From Tipula vernalis (Eukaryota; Arthropoda; Insecta; Diptera; Tipulidae), in NCBI GenBank assembly GCA_958295665.1, contig OY282560.1, positions 87,272,311 to 87,336,310 of the forward strand: a stretch of 64,000 bases of DNA. The letters are read 5' to 3'. Every line of letters begins with the position of its first letter. Position 1 is the first letter of the stretch. This document shows, one piece after another, positions 43,376-54,170 of this stretch. Position numbers and translations under genes: made by a program. The notes under the pieces are model-generated. The model saw only the letters and a list, made by a program, of their open reading frames with translations, searched no databases and had not been told where the DNA came from.

Positions 43376-43425
43376 ATGTCAATAACATAACCTGCATTAT
43401 CGACTTTTCACTTTCGGCTAACTTT

Positions 43426-46400
43426 AACAGGGTGATTTTGCCATCGCCTGACTCGTTCATCCTGGGTTATAAATTTAAAGTTTCTACTCGGAAATAAAAG
43501 TGTTTAAAGCCAGTGCAGAATTTACACGCCTTTACCTTTCCAATGTGTGAAGCGATTGTGCTGAACCTTAAATTTGTTTTTTTTTTCACTACGCATACGG
43601 TAAATCGAGGTAAATTGATATTACATTTCTAAAAAGTAGAGTGTAATGGAAACTAAGATACAATAAATTGTTAACAACTATGGATAAAAATAAATTAATT
43701 ATGTAGCAGGCCACTTTCCACGCTCGATCTCTGTATATTACAAAATTAAATTTTTGCATGCCAACGTGATTTTTATTGTCAGATTTGTGGTATTTATGTA
43801 ATGAAAAACCGTTTCTTATTTTTGTATACTAATATATTATGCAATATGAAGGGGTAAGTTTCCTAGTTTCCTCCCTGGAATTAAAGCCTCTGTTTTGCCT
43901 AGGACTAAAAACTTTCTCCTTATAAAGTAAAAAATCCTTACTGCCACTTGGTACAATGTTGGTTAAAGTCGATCTGATATATAAAAATTCTCCAAACACA
44001 ACCTAAAATATCTTTTCTACTTTTCCTTTTTTGGTTTGAAGCAAATATTACAAAAAAAAAAACGCTTAGGAATTATTATCCTTCCCGGAAGATAAAACAC
44101 TTTGAAATGTTCTCCAAATAATAATTTCCAAAAGAAGGCTCGTCTGGCCAATTTTATCGAAATTAGCTTGTAATGAACCATTCAATTTTTTGCCTGATTT
44201 CTGGCCCTACTTATTATATGTAAATCTCGGTCAAAATTTATGTTTCTATTAATATTATGGATCTGGTTTACTAAAACTTTACTAAGGCGTGAAAATGAAT
44301 TTCCTTTTGGTGAATTATTCTTTGTGTAACCCATGGTTCTCGAAAATTTTTGTCTGGCCCGGCGATTTTAGTTTAATTTACAAACTTTCCACTATAATAA
44401 TTTTTTAACGAACCCAAAAGTTAACGCAAATTACTTTTTACTAAAACCTGTCTTTGTGCAAAATTTCACCTAAAACTATCAATATTCGTGACATTGGGAG
44501 GAAAATAACGAAATGGAAGGATGGACAGAAGCGGACACCGGGCGATCCCGGTTCTATGATATATTTTTCATATTTGTTTTATTCATATAAAATTAACTAA
44601 AGGTATAAAAATTCACGAAATGCGATTCCGGTTGATGACTGAGAGAATAAAACTCATAAAAAATGTCAAGTAAACCCATGAAATATTTTTCTATAGTGTT
44701 TTCTAAGTGTTTTATTTGGATGATAACATCGGTTTGAGGCACAATCAGTAACAAATTGTTTCTAATTTTTTATTTTTAAAAGTAAGAATGAAAATTTACA
44801 AGCCTACAATTACTGTATTGTGTGTCAAACTTATCAAAAAGAGATTAATTGCTCATTTTATTCACAACCAGTTGGTAACATACAGCGTTTCCAACCTTAC
44901 ACTTCAAGCGGTCAGTAATAGTAAGAAAGGGATTAGTAATGAGACGTAATCGGTCAGTAATGAAAGCATTACTAACCCATACATACTATCGATTTTGTTT
45001 CTATTAAATCACTATCGGACATTTTGTTTGTTCAAAAAATTGAAAAAGTGTAAATTTAATGTTAATTTTGTTAACTAATTTAATAAAATGTCAATTGTAC
45101 GGCGCCTACTAAGTGTTAATATTTTGCCAAAATAAACAATAATGTCTCTCTCTATAACACAGGTTTTTATTTATTTATGTTATAATGTTGATTTCTCATT
45201 ATTAAATGCCTCTGATTGTGAAAAAAGTATACAAACCTCGGCTAAAAGTATCATTCCCATCTCGAAAATTAGTTCACCTCTAGGCTAAGCCTCTCGGTAA
45301 ACTAAAGTTCTCTCGACAGGAATGAAATACTTTCCGCCTCGGTATGAAATCTACTATTATAAACATGTTGTTCAAAGACACAATCACACAAGATAATTTA
45401 ATTAGTTTGCATTTATTGGAAAAACAGAATCGAGTAGCCTTAGCGAACGGTTTTGTTTTTTCGTGCGGTGAAAATAATTTTTCTGTAAAAAAAAAAAAAT
45501 TTTAAAATTCTAATCTCAATTTTAATTGTAAAAGATTTATCGAAAATCGTTGAAGTTAAATTAAAGTTAAATTAAATCGTACTGTGCTTGAAATCACAAA
45601 TAGTGGGTACTCGTGATATGTAAATTGTAGAGGTGTTAGATGTGTTTAACGTGACCCAGTAGAAGGTTGCTTCAATTTCGATTTCAGTTGATCGAAAAGT
45701 GATCTTGCTCCTGCGGGTGGTGTTGATTTAAGTATTTAAATACGGTTGCTTGCTTACTTTGACAGGATAAATTATGGTTGGGCGAAATGTCGGTTTGGAG
45801 AGCCTTTTTGAAAGTCAAGAACTGAAAAAATGTTTTTTTCGTTCGACGTCCGAAAACAGTGAGAAATATTGTTTTATTTATGTCTAACAGGAATATTTAA
45901 CATAAAAGAGGCATACTTACATACATAATCTCTTGTCGTAGAAATTAAAAGGACGACAACTTGATTCTAAAAGTGGTTGTCGAATCGGGAAAATATTTGT
46001 TTGACGAAAAACTATTTATATGCATAAATATTAAAAGCGATTAAAGAATGACGAAATAGTGATACTAGAAATGAACAAAAAAGGACTACAATTTAGCTAA
46101 TGGTTACACAAAAAGAAAAATAAAACTAATTTTTGGTATGTTAATTGTAGTCTTAATCTTATTTAACATTTAACTAAAAATTAGCATATATATATATAAG
46201 CCATAATAATATATTTCCGTCAGACGATGCGCGGAATGTCTATCTATCTGTGTACTTCGAAAATCTGATTAATATTGGATGTAACACATTGGATGTAGTA
46301 TGTAGTTGATTTAAAATGGTTTAGCTGGGACTCAAACCAGATAAAATCAAGACATGCGGGTGATTATACATCGGTTCAATGTTCCATAAAACAAAGGAGG

Positions 46401-46641
46401 TATGCGGGCTGCGTTGTAAAACTGCAGTGGAAAAGAACTTTAATAATTTTAGTTAAGAATAAGTAGTTAGTTTCTTATGCAAATAAGGAAAGAGGTGTGG
46501 AGTGGGTTGTGGGGGATCAAATGGGTTTAGCAAAACTTAAGACAAAATTCATACTGTAATAGAATTTGAATTATATTCTGTAATTTAATTGTTGTATAAA
46601 TTAGGTATGATTGTATTGACTACAAAGGTGTCTGACTTACT
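43426..46641. other. AT-rich DNA, no gene recognised
   Basis: No ORF above chance. The one structured item is an imperfect palindrome at 45236-45342. A short T run (about 43580) and an A run (45487-45500) occur. Possibly intronic or intergenic. Confidence 0.5.
45236..45342. repeat. Imperfect 107-bp palindrome
   Basis: AAAGTATCATTCCCATCTCGA on the left pairs with the inverted AAAGTATTTCATTCCTGTCGA on the right. The centre is TAGGCTAAGCCT. Could be a small MITE. Confidence 0.7.
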
Positions 46642-46649
46642 CGTATATC

Positions 46650-47184
46650 CAAGGCTGGGCAAATTACATTACACTGAGTAATTAAAATACTTTTCCGAGT
46701 TACAGCAAACTCAGTAATTAAAATACAAATTATAATTACTTTCGAGTGGAGTAATTAAAATACAAGTTACAATTACTTTGAATTGTCATTTGTAATTAAA
46801 ATACAAATTACAATCACTTTCGAGTGGAGTAATTAAAATACAAGTTACAATTACTTTGAATTGTCATTTGTAATTAAAATACAAATTACAAATACTTTAC
46901 ATTTGTAAATTGATAAATTTGATTTGACAAAATTCATTTAGTGAAAAAACGTATCATTAGAAAAAGATTATTATGATAAGTTTTATGCTGATGACTCTGG
47001 AACCAAATTTTAATAAGCCTTGTAAAAATTTAAATAAGAAATTTCATAAACTGGGGAATTTAAGTAATTAAAATACAAGATACTGTTACTTGGAGAATGA
47101 GTAATTAAAATACAAATTACAAATTGTAATTTGTATGTTAATTACGTAACCCAAATACATGTAATTCGTTACTGCCCAGCCTTG
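46650..47184. repeat. MITE copy A
   Basis: 535 bp, CAAGGCTGGGCA ... TGCCCAGCCTTG. The interior is rich in GTAATTAAAATACAAATTAC words, with an internal tandem duplication (about 46700-46880). Confidence 0.85.
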
Positions 47185-48212
47185 CCCAATTAAAAAATCC
47201 TAATCCATACGAATCGTTCGTTTAGTTAAAGTTCTACAAAATTTTATTTTTGAAATCGCACTCAACCCTTAAGGGCCAATATCGGCCATTGCCAACAATA
47301 ATGACAAAGGTTTGACTAGCACATGGAATAGGTCCTTTAATTACCTAGTCAAAAACCCTAATCCATACGAATCGTTCGTTTAGTAAAAGTTCTACAAAAT
47401 TATATTTTTTAAATCGCACTCAATTCTCAAGGGCTAATACCGGCCATTGCCAACAATGATGAGAAAGGTTTTCCACTTGGAATAGGCCCTTTAATTACCA
47501 CAAGTCAAAGCACTTGGAATAGACACTTTAATTACCTAGTCAAAACCCCTAATCCATACGAATCGTTCGTTTAGTAAAAGTTCTACAAAATTATCTTTAT
47601 GAAATCGCACTCAACTGTTAAGGGCCAATATCGGCCATTGCCAACAATAATGACAAAGGTTTGGCTAGCACATGGAATAGGTCCTTTAATTACCTAGTCA
47701 AAAACCCTAATCCATACGTATCGTTCGTTTAGTAAAAGTTCTACAAAATTATATTTTTGAAATCGCACTCAACCCTTAAGGGCCTATATCGGCCATTGCC
47801 AACAATGATGACAAAGCTTTGGCTAGCACTTGGAATAGGACCCTTAATTACCTAATTAAAAAACCCTAATTTATACGAATCGTTCATTTAGTAAAAGTTC
47901 TACAAAATTATATTTTTGAAATCGCACTCAATTCTCAAGGGCTAATACCGGCCATTGCCAGCAATGATGACAAAGGTTTGGCTAGCACTTGGAATAGGCC
48001 CTTTAATTACCACAAGTCATAGCACTTGGAATAGGCCCTTTTATTACCTAGTCAAAAACTCTAATCCATACGAATCGTTCGTTTAGTAAAAGTTCTACAA
48101 AATTATATTTTTGAAATCGCACTCAACTGTTAAGGGCCAATATCGCCCATTGCCAACAATGATGACAAAGGTGTGGCTAGCTCATGGAATAGGACCCTTA
48201 ATTACCTAATTA
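47185..48212. repeat. Tandem array, 6 units of about 158 bp
   Basis: AATCCATACGAATCGTTCG starts at 47202, 47360, 47551, 47709, 47868 (variant) and 48063. Spacing is 158-159, or 191-195 where an extra copy of the CACTTGGAATAG...TTAATTACC segment (about 33-36 bp) is present. Confidence 0.95.
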
Positions 48213-48620
48213 CAATGCTGGGCAAATTACATTACACTGAGTAATTAAAATACTTTTCCTAGTTACAGCAAACTCAGTAATTAAAATACAAATTACAAAT
48301 ACTTTACATTTGTAAATTGATAAATTTGATTTGACAAAATTCATTTAGTGAAAAAACGTATCATTAGAAAAAGATTATTAAGATTAGGTTTTATGCTGAT
48401 GACTCTGGAACCAAATTTTAATAAGCCTTGAAAAATGTAAATAAGAAATTTCAAAAACTGGGGTAATTAAAATACAAATTACAATTACTTAGAATTTAAG
48501 TAATTAAAATACAAGATACTGTTACTTGGAGAATGAGTATTTAAAATACAAATTGCAAATTGTAATTTGTATTTTAATTACGTAATTCAAATACTTGTAA
48601 TTCGTTACTGCCCAGCCTTG
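48213..48620. repeat. MITE copy B, same orientation as A
   Basis: 408 bp starting CAATGCTGGGCA (one mismatch to copy A) and ending TGCCCAGCCTTG. It follows copy A closely from the left end but lacks part of the internal duplication. Confidence 0.85.
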
Positions 48621-48628
48621 CTTATATC

Positions 48629-49599
48629 AAAATATTTGATAGACCATACCAGTATACACTCACCAGCAGAGAAAACGGGCTACCCTAAAAAAATTTTTTT
48701 TTGATGTGAATTAAAACATTTTTTTTTTGAACCGCACTAGTTGGAAACATGAAACCAAAACCAAATTCAAGGCCATTAAAAAAAAAATCTTAGAAAATTT
48801 TACCTTAGCACACTTTGACTAATCATGTGGCTGAGTTTTCTTTCTTTTCCCACAATCTGGCTTATAACTAAATTTTCAAATGTCAATACCCATTGAACCG
48901 TACTATTTAATTGGAAACAAGAAACTAAAAACAAATTCATTCATTTAGGACCTAATCTTTCTAAACATGTGGTGGAAGTTTTTCGAATTTTCAAACAAGC
49001 AAATAATGAAAAATTTTAAATTTTTTTTTCACAAATATAAACACAACAATAAAATCATAATTAATCAATAAAAAATGATTAGTTGCGTGTATTACCACAA
49101 GCTTGAATAACCGCTGTTATCCTACGTTCCTCACTTTTGATAATGTCAAAAAATAACCCAGTAAACCAAATAACTCATGCAATACGAGAATCGGAATTTT
49201 GATGAGTCTGAGAATTGATTAGTCATTTCTCGAGATCGTCGAAATATGTGAAAATCTGAATTGTGTTAAATTAATATTTTTTCATGATTCAGCGACTTTA
49301 ATAAGATAGAATGGATCATTGAGCAAAATTCGTATTTTTTCGCGTATGTACATCTCCAGTGACGACGAAACATTTTTTAAATTAAATTCTGAGAGCTATA
49401 CGAATGTTTAATTATTAATTAAAAAATCATTTTTATTATTTTGGCACAACAGGTTATCTCACTTGTTAGTGTTTTCTATAAAAGTTTTAGAGGTAGGACC
49501 TCGGGGTTAAGGGGTTAGCTCAAATACCTTTTTGTTAGTATGAATGAATGAAACTGAGAAATAGAATGATTGGTCGAAACTTCAGAATTTGGTAAAATA
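48629..49599. other. AT-rich DNA, no gene recognised
   Basis: No motif, repeat or ORF that can be supported. Confidence 0.5.
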
Positions 49600-51970
49600 T
49601 TTGAATTTGGTAACAATTTTAGAATATTTGTTCATGTAGAGTATTTGTTTCGATAAAGCAGAAACAGGTTCACCAATACGTTTCAAAAATATGTACCTCG
49701 CACATGCATTGAAAGCAACAATTAACCGTTTCAAGGATTTGTGGAACAGTTTAAATATATTGGAGCACCACAGTACGATATTAAAGGACCCACTAGAGTT
49801 CGAATAATATGACGTTTTACATCACTTGAAATAAATATTGCTGTGCTCCAAAGTTTACTTAAAATCTCGTATATTTTACTGCACATATTATTTACATGCA
49901 TATAGTTTAATTTATTATCTATGAACAAATTCAAGCTTTTGACTTGGTCATAGAAGTCGATCCTTTGATTATCAATTACCAGATGAATAGACGGTATAAT
50001 TACTTGCGTTTTATTCGAAAGGATAATAGCTTGAGATTTAGTGGCGTTAATTTGGAGTTTATTTACGGTTGACTAATCAAGTACTTTGGATAAGGTAATA
50101 TTCAGATTATGTAGAAGATGATAGTAAGTGTAATTAGTTTTTTGAACGACTTTGCTTATTTCATTTATGTAAAGGGAGAACAATATTGGCCCCAAAATCG
50201 AACCTTGAGGAACTCCAGAAGTAATACAAATAGTTTTACTAAAATTTTCATAATATTTTACATAGCTTCATCACTAAGGTTGTATGACCAACTTTATCAA
50301 CTAGAATACCAAATTTAACTTCTTCTGTATCCGTAGTAATGACGTCCACAACATTTAAAAGGTTGCAGTAGTGCTATGATTCGTTCGAAAACCAGATTGA
50401 TATTTGTTTAACCCTTATGTCTATTTTGGGTTACCCGGGTAACCTTTTCGACTTTAATCGATAAAATTTCTAGTTTATCAATGGAATTTTGGCTTAGAGC
50501 CTAGGAATGCCAAAATCATTTAATTGTAACAGTTACATTTTTAAGTGATATTCGATTAAATCTGATAAGATTATTGGGTAACCCTTAATTGATTAACATA
50601 AGAAAAAAGATGCATAGACATAAGGGTTAATAAGTTATACTTTGTTAAATGACCGTTTATTTGGTATTGAATAATTTTTCAAAGAGTTTGGATAACACTG
50701 GTAAAACCCTAATTGGGCGAAAATCGTTCACAATAACTGGGGCACGAGTTTTACGAATAGGTGTAAATTATTGGATTAAAAGTTTAATAAAAATATGTGG
50801 TATGCTATCAGCACCAGTCGTGCCGGATTTAATTCTATCAAAATGAATAAGGAAAACTTCATCATTAGAAACATTACGGAAATAGAAAGCATTTTCAGAA
50901 CTATATGGCAACATATCCAAATTCAACTTATTATTATTTGCAAGGAAAACCGAACCAAAATATTTATTAAACTCTTCTGGTTATATTAGATTTCGAGTCA
51001 GCACCAGGAGAATGAATGTAAGCCCTAAAATTGGATTGGATGTTTTTGTTCAAACGATCATTAAAAATTCGCGTTTTGTGGACTTAATTATATTATTTAC
51101 TTTATTCCTAACTCTGATATATTCTGACCGATTGAATTCAGTTTTATTTCGGCTCCAGTTTTCGTGAAGAAAATTGTGAACATTTCCTTACCAAAGTTAA
51201 TCTCATTTAATTGAGGTTTTACTAAGTACTTGCGAAGCGGTGCAAAAATGTTAAGTAAATCTAATAAAAAAGCATTAAAAATTGACAGTTGCTCATTTAC
51301 ATCGCGTAACGAATAAAGAATATTCCAGTCTAAAGAGCTGGCAGCCAAAAATAAATCATCCCTGTTAATTATACGAAAGTTTTTTACAAAATTAAATTGT
51401 ATGTTCACCTTATGAAAGAACCAAAATTGGCAGGATAGTTAGCAAACGCTAAATCAATTAATGTATAGCTTTGCCCATGATATTAGTGACCTCTTTTGAA
51501 ATTAAGTTAAAACCAAAAGAAGCCTAACACTCCAACAATTATTACGCCACTGAATTTAGAAATAATATCATCCAAGATAATTTCAAGATCATTGATAAAT
51601 GCTATTTTGGGTGGGCAATAAATCACTCCTATAATAACAAGTTTATTTAATGATTACCAATTTCTATGAACATAACATAGTTACTCACATTACTATATAC
51701 AATTTTTGGATTCAATTTTTTATAACTTAAATAACGATACCACCACTTTGCCAACCCGCACGGTCTTTACGAAGTAAGGTAAAACCATCAAGCTGGTAGC
51801 ACTGGCTAGAATCTTTGGCTTTAAACCAAGTTTCAGACACAGCAATTGCATGAAAGTGAACATCTTTCATAATTAGTTTAAATTCATCGAAATTAGCAAC
51901 CGGACTACTGGGATTTAGATGGCAAAGAAGCGAGAAAAAATTAGAATTAATAATTTTAGAATTTTCAAAT
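49600..51970 (-). pseudogene. Decayed LINE ORF2 (endonuclease plus reverse transcriptase)
   Basis: Minus-strand segments appear in the right order. Endonuclease: AIAVSETWFKAKDSS and LLRKDRAGWQSGGIVI (about 51860-51740), then GVIYCPPKIAFIND. Linker: INRDDLFLAASSLDWNILY and LNIFAPLRKYLVKP (51350-51220). RT: KSGTTGADSIPHIFIKLL, APVIVNDFRPIRVLPVLSKL, then GVPQGSILGPILFSLYINE (about 50205-50150). C-terminus: RHIIRTLVGPLISYCG, then VAFNACARYIFLKRIG (about 49720-49670). Many stops and frameshifts are present, and a piggyBac-type MITE sits in the RT. It is a CR1/Jockey-group non-LTR element distinct from the 58-kb one; the clade is not certain. Confidence 0.85.
50412..50626. mobile_element. piggyBac-type MITE, 215 bp
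   Basis: TTAA flanks both sides (50408-50411 and 50627-50630). Perfect 13-bp TIR CCCTTATGTCTAT. Contains the 16-bp palindrome GGTTACCCGGGTAACC (50429-50444) and a related GGGTAACCC near 50577. Removing it rejoins the LINE reverse transcriptase. Confidence 0.92.
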
Positions 51971-52820
51971 TTTTAATAGTAAAATATTAAAATTTACTGG
52001 AACCTTAGAATAAAAAAAAGTGTAAATTTTAAAGGGTCCAATTTTCAAATATCAATAGTATTAAAATTATCAAGCTCCTCTTAAAAGGATACTCCAACTA
52101 AATTCTTTAATTTTGACAAATTCTTAATCTTAATGGATATTTCAGAGTTCAGTTAGATTCATTTTATAAAACATTTTTTTACACATATACCATATATCTT
52201 CCGAGCGAGTGGTATTCCCATACAAATAACAAAAAGGCACAGCTCTTTGTCAATGAAAGCCAAATTTCGCAATACAACAGTTTCGGTAGATCGCTTAAAA
52301 CTACGCCAACTCAGAATAATTTCGCTAAATAAATTAACGTAATGAAAAAAAATGTATCTTCCAAAAAGTTGTCAAATGTCTACTGAAAAAATTGCAATTT
52401 ACATTTTTCTTGATACTACTAAAAGTTGCTCGAAAGTACAGAATTACTTTTTTGCTTGTCACGCTCACGATTAAATGATCTGAAAATTAATTAATAAATT
52501 TTTGTTTATAGATATTTAGTTAACGTTTTACTACTAAACCACCTTTATTTACAAACCCATCTTTATAACTCATGACGTCACACATCTCGTTCGTTTTTTT
52601 TTATTATTAGCCATTAGTGACACCTGCTTACAAACTCGACTACTAAAATATATTTAAAAAAATCAAAATACACGTGTAGTTCCCGTGTTTGAATTCAGAT
52701 GGCGGTAATTCAAAAACTGAAATTGAGCAAAATAATTCAAAATAATGTTTTAGCAAATTAGGAGTATAATTTATTATCCAGTTAACAATAAAAAGCTACC
52801 TATAAGGTTTTTCAGACCTA
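51971..52820. other. AT-rich DNA between two LINE copies
   Basis: No gene or structured repeat was seen. Confidence 0.5.
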
Positions 52821-54170
52821 ATGAATATTTCAGAAAAACTTACATTACAAAACACTTCTACTGGTAGGGATTTTAAGCCAAAAGGTTTATTAATAAAAAC
52901 AAACTTGAGAAATAAAAAATTGAAGTTTCTGAAGACACGTTCAGATAATACAAAGACTTTAAATACTGCGAACCATTTAAACTCCAGAATTAAAAATATG
53001 ATTCTAATAGTGATGGGAAATTATTATAGAAACAAACTCAACAATACTAATACCATTAAGGATAAATGGAAAATTGTTGATGAGATGTTGGAGCATTATA
53101 AGCCTAGGAATAATATTGATTCTATTGAATTTAACGATTCTATTTACTATGGACGTTGCTTATTTTCTAACTCTGACATTGAATTGGTGCTATTGTTGGG
53201 GCCCTGAAAACTCTGGTTCTTTTGGTATTTTTGAACTTATATTTTAAATCTATGTCTTGAAAATGGGGTTTTGCTATCTGATATGAAACATGGCTTAGTT
53301 TTATCGCTTCATAAAAAACAATCGTGTAGAATTCTAAATAATTAACCTTACCTTCTCCAAAATATACGAGAAAATTATTATAGATAGGCTCGAAAAAAGT
53401 GCTTAAGATGCCCCGTTAAGTTTCCTTTCATTATCATTTAAATAAAGGTCATAAATGCTCGGCCCTATTTTTAGACATCTCGAAAGCTTTTGATACTGAC
53501 AATAACAAACTTCTCTTACAGAAAATCATGGATATTGCAATAAGTGGTGTGACTTATGAACGATTTAAATTACATCTTACAGGCAGATCCCAAAGTGTTA
53601 AAGTATATGAAATAATAAGTGATGCTGAGGACACTTTTCAAATTTTGGAATTGGTAATGAATCACGACTTAGCATTAAGGTATTAAGCTCAAAATCTAAA
53701 GATAAAGTCTTTCTGCTTATAAATATCTTGAATTATACATGTTGGCTACGTAAAGCTTAAAATTGTTTCCTGCCCTAAGAAAATTTTACTCAATTCGCGT
53801 TGGATCTGTGAAGTGTGTTCAGCCATGAAGTGTTTCTATTATTCTCAGGATTCCCACTTACAATATGGAATTTCATGTTTTGGGTGATATCTATATTGAA
53901 AAACTTGATAAATTAATTCAAAGCACGAAAAAATACTTCTTTATTTGTTACAAATAAGATAACTCGTTTAATTGTAAGGTACTTCAAATTTTTTGTAACC
54001 GGAATTCAGTATAATTTGCGTAATGTGTAATTTGCAAATATCACGGTACCGTTTGCACTAAAAGAATACTTTAGAAAATTTTACGTACCGAGGCCTTTTA
54101 ATCAAATTCCAGGATACATTAAAACGATAAGCAGCTTTACGCATAAAATAATTTAAATTTTAGATTTTGG
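52821..54170 (+). pseudogene. Decayed LINE fragment, linker to RT C-terminus
   Basis: The plus strand reads KTRSDNTKTLNTANHL and NKLNNTNTIKDKWKIVDEML (52930-53100), the linker between endonuclease and RT. Next is ALFLDISKAFDT (about 53458-53495) with the catalytic Asp of RT motif A, then DIAISGVTYERFKLHLTGRSQ. Further on come YNMEFHVLGDIYIEKLDKLI (about 53858-53918) and a degraded tail. Parts of RT, including the YADD region, are missing or unreadable. Similar in style to the minus-strand copy at 49.6-52.0 kb, so probably the same family in opposite orientation. Confidence 0.78.

Larger units (their letters stand above)
40802..43425. mobile_element. Foldback-like element built of 147-bp satellite units
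   Basis: Left end CTGTTATAGTTAGCCAAAG (40802) and inverted right end CTGTTAAAGTTAGCCGAAAG (about 43425) match. Inside each end are GTCGATAATGCAG...AGCCGAAAGTA units, three to four at the left (40842-40990) and one to two at the right (43360-43420). Between them lie 13 direct and 3 inverted copies of a 147-bp unit. There is no coding capacity. Whether this is a transposon or a satellite rearranged between such repeats is not settled. Confidence 0.65.
46650..48620. mobile_element. Composite: MITE, 158-bp array, MITE
   Basis: The outer left end CAAGGCTGGGCA (46650) and outer right end TGCCCAGCCTTG (48609-48620) are perfect 12-bp inverted repeats. The flanks CGTATATC (46642-46649) and CTTATATC (48621-48628) agree at 7 of 8, like an aged 8-bp duplication. 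The inner borders do not show such a pair. So the whole 1971 bp may have moved or expanded as one hAT-like non-autonomous element. Confidence 0.65.

Noticed and set aside
46320..46385. GGGACTCAAACC-type text, resembling the T-arm of a tRNA or a tRNA-derived SINE on the minus strand
   Set aside because: No matching acceptor or anticodon arms could be formed.
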